Position numbers and translations under genes: made by a program. Positions 24,046 to 37,100 of a stretch of DNA of 64,000 bases are shown here, piece after piece (within the stretch, counting starts at the first letter, position 1; each line of letters opens with the position of its first letter). This DNA comes from Balaenoptera acutorostrata (taxonomy: Eukaryota; Chordata; Mammalia; Artiodactyla; Balaenopteridae). Location of the stretch: contig NC_080066.1 of the NCBI RefSeq assembly GCF_949987535.1, positions 94,011,600-94,075,599 of the forward strand, given 5' to 3'. The notes beneath the pieces are model-generated. The model was given only the letters and a program-made list of their open reading frames with translations. It searched no databases and was not told where the DNA came from.

Positions 24046-24260
24046 CTCGGCAGGACGCAGGGAGTCCGCTGACTAAGCCGCTGCGGGAGCCGCACTGCCG
24101 TGACCGCCCCACTTCCGGGCCGCGGGTTCGCTTCCGGCAACAACCCGCCCCGCTCCGCCCCTGCCCAGAGGTCCAGCCGCGCCTCCTTCCGCCCTCCGAA
24201 CCGCGGCTACACCTCCTCCCGCCCCGCCCCGCCCCGCCCCGGCGACACAGGCCAGTCCCA
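23740..24260 (-). promoter_or_regulatory. CCNDBP1: CCNDBP1 CpG-rich promoter
   Basis: GC- and CpG-dense block over exons 1-2 and the upstream region. Two ETS-type sites (plus-strand 'acttccgg' at 24111-24118 and 'gcttccgg' at 24130-24137) and four tandem Sp1-type GC boxes ('ccgccccgccccgcccc' around 24220-24241) lie 60-200 bases upstream of the ATG. No TATA box seen, as expected for a housekeeping promoter. Confidence 0.85.
23937..24045 (-). CDS. CCNDBP1: CCNDBP1 exon 1 and start codon
   Basis: 109 coding nt: MASAAAPAAANSTLPPPLEQ then LRHLAGELRFLLPGVR. ATG at 24045-24043. Donor gtgagc. The N-terminal start agrees with the family. Confidence 0.96.
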
Positions 24261-24288
24261 GACCGAGTTATTTCTTATTGATCATTCA

Positions 24289-24294
24289 TTTATT
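24289..24294 (-). terminator. TMEM62: TMEM62 poly(A) signal
   Basis: Minus-strand AATAAA (plus 'tttatt'), 499 bases after the TMEM62 stop. It is the only AATAAA I find between the stop and the CCNDBP1 promoter; GC boxes start about 50 bases further on. Confidence 0.75.
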
Positions 24295-24792
24295 GATATT
24301 TGATTACTCGAAAACACCCCCGACTGAGGAAGCAGACAGCCCATAACCCTGCTGGAAAAGAGGACTGGGAACTAATCAAGGGTAGTCAGGGCCAGGCCCA
24401 AGTGTGCACTGGTTCCCTGCCCCTAATGTGGCGCCCTTATAGGCTGCTGAGTTCCAGACACTGTGCTAGGTACTTTACATGAGGTAACGTAAAAAACACA
24501 CCGGGTGGGCCACAGATACTCCCATATCCACCAGCCCCTGGCCTGTGGATCTCTTAGATTAGGGCTTTCTCTTCACAAAAGTAAATCAACCCTTTGCCTT
24601 CTTGGGGAAGGAAGGAATCATGGCATTATTTAGAGAATTTTCTGCAGTCCATTCTGCAGGAATCAGTAGTGGGTAATCCCCTCAACTCCCAGGCGTCCAA
24701 GGAACGTCCAAGGCTTGCCCGCCAACATTGAGTTTCCGCCTGCTGCTGGGACAGAGGCCTGGGCTACACAGGTGGATGATGAGACATGGCCT

Positions 24793-25119
24793 TCAGGAGC
24801 TCAGGTGGCTTTTTAACTGCACTATGAAGGTTCCAAGCTCGGCAGGGTTCAGTGTCCACACACAACGAATGAGAACAGGCGTCACCAGTGTCAACCAGGT
24901 CCGCAAAGGGGAGAATAATAAAGCTAGAGTACCATATGTCATATGAAGAAAGTAGCAGGAATAAATCTGCCAGATGTACAGCAGTAACATAAGTAGGTGA
25001 ACAGGTATAATTTTCAAGTATTTTCCTTGATGAAGATGAGACCTGAAGCTGTGACCAAAGCACCGCTGTAGCAAGCTCCAACACAGGTAAACCATCAAGG
25101 GGATGTTAAAAAACACCAG
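24793..25119 (-). CDS. TMEM62: TMEM62 exon 14 and stop codon
   Basis: 327 nt. Begins [20 protein letters not shown], includes [17 protein letters not shown], ends [10 protein letters not shown] and TGA (24795-24793). Holds most of the C-terminal membrane helices. Acceptor ctctttccag. Confidence 0.97.
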   Translation of the reverse strand: MVFFNIPLMVYLCWSLLQRCFGHSFRSHLHQGKYLKIIPVHLLMLLLYIWQIYSCYFLHMTYGTLALLFSPLRTWLTLVTPVLIRCVWTLNPAELGTFIVQLKSHLSS

Positions 25120-28100
25120 CTGGAAAGAGCAGAACAGGACCATTAGCTTATTAGCAAGCCCTGGAAGGGTCAGGTCTCACTAACATATTATTGGTGGCTC
25201 TTAAAAATATGTTGCTTTCCCTCTTGGGGGTTAACTGATTCTTTATGCTTCAATCACACTTGCTTATAACACTCACAATAGTTGACTTGTAGTTAGTTGT
25301 TTATTTTCCTGTATCCTTTTGTTCATCTTAAAGGCAAGTGTCATTTCATTTATGTTGAAGCCCTCAAATAATGTTTAAGGTAGAAACAAACTGAATATGT
25401 GGGTGTAGAGACACATACACATATATACAGTACTCTGTTTTTTGTTTTTTATTTTTGGCAGAGTGAGGGGGGACTTGGGTATCAGTATTTTTTCTTCTCT
25501 CTGCATTTTTATTTGAAGTGGCATAATGAATACTGGAATATAAATTAGAAGATTTAAGTTATAATCCAAGTTTAACTACTATATGAGTCACTCATTCACC
25601 AAATAATTATTGAACACCCATTATGTGGCAGGTACTGTGCAAGGCTCTAGGCAAGGGACACACACACAGGTGACCAAGTTGGAAAAGATGCATCATAGAT
25701 CTTACATTCTAGTAGAGAGAAGAGAAACCAAAAAGAAAAAAAAAAAGGAGGGGGAAGATAATTACAGATTGTGATGAATTCAATGAAGAAAATAACTGGG
25801 TCACAGGAGGGTAACTGGGAGATGGGCCCTCTGAGGCCTGAAGGACAGAAATGAGTCAGTGGAAGGAAGTGCATTCCAGGCAGAAGAAACAAATGAAAAG
25901 CCCAGAGGTGGGAGAGGTTAGCTGGAACATGATAAGCCAGGTGGAAACAGGGGCAGTCAGCAGGACCCAGATCACGTCACTGATTTGCTTAAAGGGTTTT
26001 AAGCTGAGAAGTGAGTGAGCTGATTAAGATTTTAAAAGGACCACAGTGCATGCTCTGTGGCAAACTGACAATAGGGAGGCAAGAGCAGCAGTGGGAAACC
26101 AGTTAGGGGGTTACTGTAGTAGCCCAGGCAAGAAATAATTATGATTTAGACAAAGGTGGTGGTAATAGTAATAGTGGTGGATTCAGCACATGTATTGGAG
26201 GTAGATCAAATACGGTACTACTTGCTGATGAACTAGATATAAACTATGAGGGAAGGAGAAAATTTGAAGATACACCCTGGAGAAGATACATCCTGGATAA
26301 TTTATTGAAATTGGAAAGAACTGGGGGAGGAACCGGTTCAGGGATAGAAATTAAAGGTCCTGTTAGAGGTATATTAAGTTGAGATTCCTGTTAGATATCT
26401 AAGGAAGATGCAAAATGGCAGTTGGATATATAGGCACCTGAGGTGCAGAGAAGAGGTCTAGGTCAGAGATATAATAGATTTAGGGGCCATGGGCCTAGAT
26501 GATACATAAAATCCATTCTTAGTGTACTATTTATTAAAATATGACTATAAGCCCACCTTTTGGTAAGCATCAGGTTTTACTTGGAATAAGAGTGCTCCTG
26601 AGAGACAGCCTCCATCTACATAATAGAAAACTGAACTAGACCCGGATCTAGTCACATATAAAATGCTGCTAAACAGAGGATATTCTGGCCTGTGGTCAGT
26701 GTTCACTAGGCAAAGATCTTCCCTACTTGTCTGCCTCTAATCCTGCTGATCATGTTTCACTGCCCTCTTATGAGACTGTGAACTCATTTCAAACAACGTT
26801 TTTGGATCTCTTATACAACTCCAGATCATCACCTCAGATTTTGATCCATTAGCCCCATCAGATGAGTACAAGAGATAAATTGTTAGGTAAATAGTTTTCA
26901 AACCCATTTATAGAAATTTGCTATAGATCTGCGTTTTTTATTTGTGTTTGTTCTAAAGGAATCTCAATCCAAATGTAAACCTAACATATCAGTGTTTCAT
27001 AAACAAGTGTACTGCTAGGACATCACTAGAAAGCTTCCACTGGGTAGCTGACCCACTTTTCTTGTGTGTCTATTTTTCTTTTCCTCCCTCTGAAACAATT
27101 TCCTTCTTCATTATCATAACCAATTTTGCTTTACCCAGAAGTCTCATTTATTCTACCATAAGTCTCTTCTTTCACTGTTTATCGATGAAAAAGCACAGTG
27201 AAACAAACAACAAAAACAAAAAGCTCTTTCACCTCTTATAAAACTTCCTGCCAAAACTGTATTTTAGATGTTTACATACAAGAGTGGTGGACGAAAGAGC
27301 TTAGGAAGCACTCTAAAAGCAAACAAAACACCAGATACTAAAGACTGCCCTGCCAGTAAATTAGAAAACATGATCTATTGTGTTAAATTTGGGATTTGGG
27401 ATTTAATTCATAACTATTATGCAATTAGTCCAACAAGGCCAAGATGTTCTTAAATTGCGTTTCTGACTTCTTACCTGGAGAATTCCAACTATAAACGTTA
27501 CACTGCCTTGTAGGAAACGTCCATCAACAAAGATCCCAAAGGAAAAGCAGCAACCCAATTTGCCTTTAGTGATTTCACCAACAAACCATGGTCCTGAAAG
27601 AGGCAATGAACAAGAAAGGAAGTTAAATAACTATGACTGATTACATACATCATGAGATGCATTTATAGAAATAATGAAGAAATATGAGACTAGTCATCTA
27701 TAAGCATTTATTTGTATAGCTTTTCTTCTTTGCTAATCTCTGTGTTACACTCAATATCCTAGCTAACCAATTATTTGCTCCTTTGCTCCGTATTTCTCTA
27801 GATTATAAAATTGCCTGAGTATGCACTATACCTGGAATAGATTCCAGAAACAGATTGGAGTACATTCACAAATTTTAGAAGATTCTATTACAGTAGTAAC
27901 CTCAATATAATGCATTAACATTTCCTGTAAGAAGCAAAAAGGTACTCCATAGATACCACAGTTAATTTTCCAGATAACTGAGATTTACTCGTTTACGCAA
28001 TAAGACTTCAACCACTTTAATCATTCTAAAACACACTACTTTCTTATAAATATTAATGAATGTATTTTAACCTTTTCTGGCTGACCCACAGTCATTACTT

Positions 28101-31100
28101 TGTACATCAACTACATACTCAGGGTTAACATGTACAAAGTTTAACTCACTTCTTTAATTTTTCATCTGCAATGCCAGAATGACTTTTCTCTACCCCGTAT
28201 TATTATTTACTGCCCCTTCTCAATGTTCAGGCTTCTAGAACTACTATATTGTCAAGAGTGATTAAGGGACAGTTGGATTTCCCTTCTCAAAATGTAATAC
28301 CATCATTTGCTGGTTAAGGGTAGAGTTCAACTGGGACTTCCCTGGTGGTCCAGTGGTTAAGACTCTGCGCTCCCAATGCAGGGGGCCTGGGTTCAATCCC
28401 TGGTCAGGGAACTAGATCCTGCATGCTGCAACTAAGAGCCTGCATGCCACAACTAAAAGATCCTGCATGCCACAACAAAGATCCCACGTGCTGCAACTAA
28501 GACCCGGCACAGCCAAATAAATAAATGAATAAATATTAAAAAAAAAAAAAAAGAGTAGAGTTCAACTTTAAAAAGTCATAGGTAATTTTCTCAGATATAT
28601 ATTCTCCATTAGATACATATTAGTTTTAAAAAGTGTTTCCCCTTTAAGTTTCAACCTTTAAAAATGAAACAACTTCTCCCCTTCTAATGTTTTCCTTTAC
28701 AGCCAGGAACCAAATCACCTGCTTTGCCTCCTAGTGGAAGACAAGTGTCTAAAACAGCTTCAACCTATCTTCTAACAAGGAAACCAACCTCAAAAGGGGA
28801 ATCTGGCATAGCTTGTTATACAGAATTGTAAAGGGTCATATTATTTCTTTAAATACTTTCTGTTCTCTGGTGGGAGTTACTAATGAGGAAAGAAAAGTCC
28901 AAAGATGGACTACAAGTAGAAAACATAGACTAAGCAACAAATAGTCTAATCTACTCCTAAATGACGCTTAGTAAGGAACATTAGTAAAAAGCTTTAAAAA
29001 GAGACTCACAGTGCTTTCTGCTTCCATAAGTGACTAAGTGATTTTGTCAGTATTGGGTATAGTAATTAATATAAGAGAAGAGCTCAAATGCCTGAACTCA
29101 CTGCTCATCTCAGTTTCTCTCTTTCTTGAGCTGAGTTTTTAGGAGTCACATGGTAGTAAATAGTCACTCAACTACATACTAGGCATTGTGCTTAATGCTG
29201 GGCATAGAGGGGAACAAGATAGACAAGACATCAATGGATATTCTAATGAGAGGAGAGATGATATATACAGAAGATAATCATAAATTCTGATAAAGTAATG
29301 AAGGAAATAAAAAGTATGGTGAAATAGAGGATAAAGCTTTAAGGTGGTCAAAGAAGGCTGCTCTGAGGAGATGGCATTTAAGCTGAACTTCTATCTTCTA
29401 TTAGGTTTCTACACAAATACTAATTGTCATGGTCCTCTCAGCACCCTTAAGTTAACTTGGTGTTGACTAAATGTCCTTTAAGTTAGGAAAGAATTTTATT
29501 TCCCAAGATCACGTTGCAGGAAATGACTTATGAAGGAGCGGTGTGCCGGTCATTATGCTCTCAAGAACCTAAATGACTACTGTTAAAATTCTCAGTATAT
29601 TCTTTGGCAAAATTCTCCACAATCTCAGGTTTCCTAATTGACTTACCCAGCACTGTATAGAGTGTCAGCAACAACACAGAATAGTAGAAGATGCTTATTT
29701 TGCTCAAGACATGAAGGGAAAACGAGGTCAAATTTACAAATCCTGGAGGTCCTGAACAGAATAAATTTGAAAAATCCAGTGAACACATGCAAAGTTCAAG
29801 TTTTTTATAATATTGTATAGAAGACTTCCATGGGCATCTACTACATTGTCAGCAAATCATTTGTTATATGGATGACACCACTTTAAATTCAGAAGTTGGC
29901 AGGAATTCTGATAAACCAACTCACTTAGAATTACAGAGGGTAGGAAGTCAAAGCAATGGTGTAGTTGTGACACACACACACACACACAAACACACATATA
30001 TTCTGTGCTCAAAGGATGATCAAATCCCTGTTTTCCATGAGATTTAGTATCCAAATGTACAAACTTCCAAAAGTTGCATCAAAATATATCAAAGGCCACC
30101 CCAATGTTCATTGCAGCACCATTCACAATAGCCAAGACATAGAAGCAACCTAAACGTCCATTGACAGAGGAATGGATAAAGAAGATGTGGTACATATATA
30201 CAATGGAATATTACTCAGCCATAAAAAAAGAATGAAATAATACCGTTTGCAGCAACATGGATGGACCTAGAGATTATCATACTAAGTGAAGTAATTCAGA
30301 CAGAAAAAGACAAATATCATATGATATCACTCATATGTGCAATTTAATTTTTAAAAAATGATACAAATGAACTTATTTACAAAACAGAAACAGACTTACA
30401 GATATTGAAAACAAATTTATGGTTACCAAAGGGGAAATGTGGGGGTGAGGGATAAATCAGGAGCTTGGGATTAACATACACACACTACTATATGTAAGAT
30501 AGATAACCAACAAGGACCTACTGTATAGCACAGGGAATTCTACTCAATATTCTGTAATAACCTATATGAGAAAAGAATCTGAGAAAGAATGAATATACAT
30601 ATATGTATAACTGAATTACTTTGCTGTACACCTGAAACTCACACAACATTGTAAATCAACTATACTCCAATAAAATTTTCTAAAAACTATATATATATAG
30701 TACTATATATACTATATATATATCAAAGGCATATCAAACAAATATCAAAATTTAATCTTAACTATGAGTATCTGTCCAAATATTCCGTTCCCATATGTGA
30801 TACAGCTCTTAACTCACAGCTATCCTCTTACTCCAACTGAAAGGGATCCGCAAAGCTCTCCAAATTAGCATCTCTTAAAGGGAATTCCCTGGTGGTCCAG
30901 TGGTTAGGACTCTGCACTCTCACTGACGAGGGCCCAGGTTCACTCCCTGGTCAGAAAACTAAGATCCCACAAGCTGTGTGGTGTGGCAAACACACACACG
31001 CAATACAGTGCCAGAAAGCCCAAGCATAAGGGCTTCATTCTGCAGCCACAGACTAAAGCATCACCGTTCCTCAACCCCAGCCAGCCATTTCACTCATCTG

Positions 31101-34100
31101 CAGCCGATCATACACTGGTTAGCAGAAGACTATGATGGCAAGCTCAGTACACAATGAGCAATGCTAGAGGTGAACTATTTAAAGGTTTAAAGGACTGGCT
31201 CCAGTGAAAGACAGTCTGATGTAAGTTAAATAGCACGTCTTCCCTAATAGGCCAGCATATTCATTTTATACTCATAACACTGTTCAGCCTGACAGTTAAT
31301 TTCAGACAAAGCCTGATAACGCATGACCTTTCTCACTTTGTGTGTTTCATACTTGCTACTCATTCATCTCTCAGCTTCTCTCTTGTTCTAGTCTGGTACT
31401 TCTCAAAGTATTAATCTACATATCCACCTATAGTAATTATTATTTATTATAAATACATCATTCTTTAGCCTTAGAGGCAGCTATGCTTTAAACTTTAAGC
31501 AATGATTCTCTACTTTGGCTACACATTAGAGTAACCTCAGGGAACTTTTAGTGAATACTCATGCCCAGGTCTCACCCTCCAGAGATTCTGATTTAATTGG
31601 CCTGGGGAAGAGGGGAGCTGGGACAGCAACCCAGGTGATTCTAGGCAGCAGGACTGAAAATACTGCTTTAGACAGAGCCGTGCTTCTCAGCCTTGACTGC
31701 ACACTGGAATCATCTGGGGCGCTTTAAAAAATACTGATGCTTAGGTCCTGCCCCCAGAGATTCTGTGTAAACACTGAGGGTGCTGTGTAGACACGGAGAT
31801 GTTAAAAAGTTCCCCAGGAGATTCTAAGGTGTAGTCAAAGTTGAGAAGTGTTGTTTAAAGAAAAAAACTAACCTGGGGTCAGTCTCTTATTAGCTATGAG
31901 ACATTGGACAACCTACATAACCTCTGCAGTCCTTAGTCTTCTAATCTTTAAAATGGGGACAATAATACCTACCTCACAGGATTGTTGTAAGGATTAAGTG
32001 AGATAATGTAGGTAAAAATATGTTGTAAATTTTAAACAACTATACAAAAATACTGGTATTCCCACATGAGGCTGGGGCCTCCCTCAAATATTTATTTATT
32101 TACACCGTGGGCAAGAAAATATATGTGTGCAATAATGCTTCTTGAACGTTTTCATAGAATTTAAAAATATATATATAAGCAGAAAAACATTCAGTAGGAT
32201 ATGTATACTACCTATTCAGTTAATCATTTTACTGTTTAACCTTTACTACAGTACTCACCTCCCCCACAATCAGTTCCTGATCCCAGGGACTTCATGCAAG
32301 CCAAGAAGGGATAATGAACATTTAATTCAACAAGTATTTATTGTCTGTAATGCACAAACTGGGTGCCGTGGAAAAGAGAAAAGAAGTAGAAAACAAGAGC
32401 TCCTATACTGAGGAACTTACAGTCTGATTGAAGAGAAAATGTATATACATTTGAAGTGGTAATGTAAAACAAGATCATTGGCTAGTTAAATACAGAATTA
32501 ATCCTCAGGAAGGACTGCTGGGATTCAGAGAAGCAAGCGCTCATTATGACCTAGAATGGCTGGAGAAAATGGTATGGAAAAGAGGGTTTCAGGTGAGCAT
32601 GGTAGTTTGAATGATGCACCTCACAGAGCTCAGGCAAAGATAATTTGCATTGATATTTTTCACTTGGTAATAGTGAGGACATTATGGGATACACTAAAGT
32701 AAAGTCTTCTAAGATTAAGGAACCATGGTGACTAACCTTTATGCTCTGGATATGTTCGATACCGAAAAGTAATGAGAATGATGAGCTGGATCAGCACAAT
32801 CATGACAAAAAGGACCCGGGCCTGCAGAGAAATAGATATTCACGTGACAAAGATACATGGATACAGCTTCAGTTTTTTTAAATGGCCTAATTAACAAAAA
32901 TGGAAATGACATCATTAGCAGAAATGACTATATGAGAAAAATATACAGTCAAAGAGAATTGAACATCTGATCCACCAAAAAAGATAATTGTAAGTTGCCT
33001 CAGCATTATTCTTTCAAGATTTGGATATGATACCTGGACCAATGTTGAAACTAAGTAATTTCATACAGTTATATAAAGTGATCAAATTAAAATAGTCTAC
33101 TTTCACTGTACTAGGATAAGTATAATTTGTACTGTTTTATTTAAAGTTGTATAGGAGTGAAAAAAAAAAACCAACAGTACACAGTACACTGCAGGCTGAG
33201 TGAACAGAGACTGCATTTCCTTATGCTTTCTCCATCAAGAAGTCACTCACTTGGAGATTAATTCACAGTAAAGAGACATTTTATTTAGGTTCTTGTTTCC
33301 CAAAATATGGGTCCCAGATCATCATTGGAATCACCTTCAGCCTGTTAGGAATGCAGAATCTCAGGCCCCATCTCAGCCCTACTAATCAGAATCTGCCTCT
33401 TATTATCATTCCCAGGTGATTCATAAGTACACCAAAGTTTCCAAAGCCTGATCTAGGTGACCATTAAAAATTCCCAAAAGAGGGCTTCCCTGGTGGCGCA
33501 GTGGTTGAGAATCTGCCTGCTAATGCAGGGGACACGGGTTCGAGCCCTGGTCTGGGAAGATCCCACATGCCACGGAGCAGCTGGGCCCGTGAGCCACAAT
33601 TGCTGAGCCTGCGCGTCTGGAGCCTGTGCCCCGCGACGGGAGGGGCCGCGATAGAGAAAGGCCCGCGCACCGCGATGAAGAGCGGTCCCCGCACCGCGAT
33701 GAAGAGTGGCCCCCGCTTGCCGCAACTGGAGAAAGCCCTCGCACGAACCGAAGACCCAACACAGCCAAAAATAAATAAATAAATAAATAAAATCAAGTAA
33801 AACTTTAAAAAAAAAAAAAGACAGGCTCTAATTTAAAAAAAAAAAAAAAAAAAAAAATTCCCAAAAGAAAAATAAATGACACAAAAAGATTTGTAAAAAT
33901 GAGATGCAAATGCCCATTAGTCATATTTTTTAAAAGTTCAATCACACAAGTAATAAAAGTAAATTAAAATAATAAGGAATTCACATTTTAAGTATGTGAG
34001 GACATATATTAAGGGATCTCTGGGAGATGAAATTAAAGGGGGTTTAAATTTTCTTCTGAACATTGTAGTGTATTTTATGTCAATACCCAGGATAGGGAGA

Positions 34101-37100
34101 TCTGAGGAAAATAAAGTGTAAATTGCCAGAGCTTCTCTGAAAGACAGTTTGACAGTGTATATTAAAAAAAAACCCCATTTATTCATTCAATAAATATTTA
34201 TTTGAGGGCCTATTTGTGTTAGGCATATCAAAAAGACAAAGATCTCTGCCCTCATGGGGCTTATATTTTAATGAGGGGGGACAGACCAAAAACAATGAAT
34301 ATAATAAATAATTTAAAATTTTGTGGAATTATATAATAAATAAATGAAGTATATAGAATAATGCATCCACTCTTTGATCCAACAATTCATTTCCAGAAAT
34401 TTCCAAAAAAACTATTATGTACAACTCACAGACTTAGAAAACAAACCAGGGGGGAAGGGTGGGGGGAAGGGATAGTTAGGGAGTTTGCGATTGACATGTA
34501 CACACTGCTATATTTAAAATGGATAACCAGGGACTTCCCTGGTGGCGCAGTGGTTAAGACTCCACGCTCCCAATGCAGGGGGCCAGGGTTCAATCCCTGG
34601 TCAGGGAACTAGATCCCACATGCAATGCTGCAACTAAGAGTTTGCATGCCACAACTAAGGAGCCGACGAGCCACAACTAAGGGGGCCACCTGCTGCAACT
34701 AAGACCCAGCGCAACCAAATAAATAAATAAATAAATAAATAAATATTAAAAGAAATAAAATAAAATGGATAACCAACAAGGACCTCTACTATATAGCACA
34801 GGGAACTCTGCTCAATATTATGTAACAACCTAAACGGGAAAAGAATTTGAAAAAGGATAGATACATGCATATGTATAACTGAATCACTCTGCTCCACACC
34901 TGAAACTATCACAACATTTTTAGTCAACTATACTCCAATATAAAATAAAAAGTTTAAGAAAAAAAACTAGTATGTGCAAAAACTTAGTTATAAGCAGTAT
35001 TTTTATAGTAGAGGGAAAAATTGGAAACAAATATCCAACAATAGGGAAATGGTAAAATAAATTAAGATGTATCTATGACTATATAATGCAGCCAATAAGC
35101 ATCATTTATAAAATAAATGTGATGTAAGAAAACAGTCAAAACAAATTCCTCAGTAGAAAAAATCAGACAGAAAAAAAAGAATGAAAAGTATATTACCGGG
35201 CTTCCTTGGTGGCGCAGTGGTTAAGAATCCGCCTGCCAATGCAGGGGACACGGGTTCGAGCCCTGGTCCGGGAAGATCCCACATGCCGCGGAGCAACTGA
35301 GCCCGTGCGCCACAACTACTGAGCCTGCGCTCTAGAGCCCGCGGGCCACAACTACTGAGCCCATGTGCCACAACTACTGAAGCCCGCGTGCCTAGAGCCC
35401 GTGCTCCACAATGAGAGAGGCCACCGCAATGAGAAGCCCGTGCACCGCAACGGAGAGTAGCCCCCGCTCGCCGCAACTAGAGAAAGCCCGCGCCCAGCAA
35501 CGAAGACCCAACACAGCCAAAAATAAATAAATAAAATAAATAAATTTATTTTTAAAAAAAAAGTATATTACCATTTTATATTAAAAACTCATATCTTAAT
35601 GTAAGTAAGAGAAAAATAGGGAGTATCATAATGAGAAATACAATGGCTATAATGGCTAGTGTGATAAAAGAATGATGTGGGGCTGATTGTACTTTATTTC
35701 TAAATTTTCCAAGTTTTCTATATTAAACATGTATTATTTATGTAGGAAGAAATATTATTTTTGAAAGATCCCAATCCAATTTAGCACAGTCCCTATAATT
35801 CCTTTAGTTATCCTTGTTTTACGGCACTAGGTAGAACTAGGTCCCAAAACAGGTATTATATATCTATGCCTCCACTTCTTTTAATTCAAATCAATTTAAA
35901 ATCACTGTATCCTTCTAGACAAGCAACTAAACTTTTAATTTTATAAGGTTCCACTTTCTCATCACATGATTATTATATTATTTATGACTTTGGACCTACC
36001 AAACTAAAAACACACATAACATTTAGTTGAATTTACTCACCACAGTACAATGGTCAGTAAGGAGAATAAATGATGCCAGAGGATCAAACCTGAGGTGAAT
36101 ATCCTCTCGAGCAGAAAATATGTGGTGAACACTCTTACTTCTTCCAGCAGAGTCCTAGTTATAAGCACAGCAGAGAAGCAACCCTCATGTACAAATACGT
36201 ACAATGTTCCAAGATTAAGTTTCCAATAACTTTTGTCAGTTATCTCAGAATAAGCAACATTTTTTTCATTTACTTTTGATTCTTCCTATAAGCACTTTAA
36301 ATGAAACTTCTTTTAAACCCTGTAATTCTAGATTTGAACTGGAAATATCAGCATGTATTACAATGTATTCTCTCTTTTAAAAAAAAGAAATCTGTATTTC
36401 CCTCTGTTTACTGAAAAGGCCTAAAAATAATAATGAACTCAACAACAATGAGCTAGCTGGGCTAGTGCCCAGATTTTGGTCTCAAAATAAAACTTCTCAC
36501 TACAAGAAACCAGTGCTCTTTAGAGAAATAGGTGATTCCAGTTCTTGAGTAAGAAATGCAAAAGAACTTGAAACATCTTCTACCAGAAAGCAAGAAAACT
36601 AACAAGGACTACAGGGATTGTATCAAAGGACTTAGTGGCCAACTTGGAGAGGCTCCCATTAGTCAGACAAACAACTGAGCATCAAAAAGAATAAATGCAA
36701 TGGACTGAAACATACCAAATATATATTTTTTAAACTATGAATTAATAATGATACTATAAGACTCATTAATTACCTTTGGCAGAAGCTAGAGAAGTAACTC
36801 ATTACTTTGAAAACTGGTTTAGAACAGGAAAGGTGGAGGAAGAATGAAGACTTATCCTGCCTTTCCTGTATGAACTCTATATCTGGGTACCAAATAGATG
36901 AGGCAAATTTTTTCTTTGTGGGACTATTCTAATTAATACTCCTATAATTAGGAGTGGCAATTTGAATATCACCGTTTTATAACTCTGATGAAATAATGGG
37001 TCTAGGCTGAGATTAGCAGTAAATGCTAATCCCTCAGTGAAAAGCTGATTGGGTACTGAAAAGCTGAATGGAGGATAAGCCTGCAGTGTGCTGGCACTGG

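Noticed and set aside
23578..24281. Long open frames (155 and 200 codons) over the CCNDBP1 promoter
   Set aside because: The minus frame is exon 1 read through its intron; the plus frame is an antisense open frame caused by high GC content. No domain and no splice support.
33453..33796. Overlapping open frames of 80-110 codons on both strands, also at 35150-35574, 40413-40743, 42786-43162, 49857-50201 and 56216-56661
   Set aside because: All lie inside CHR SINE copies. The GC-rich SINE body is open in several frames; the same peptides recur at each copy and none belongs to a known protein.
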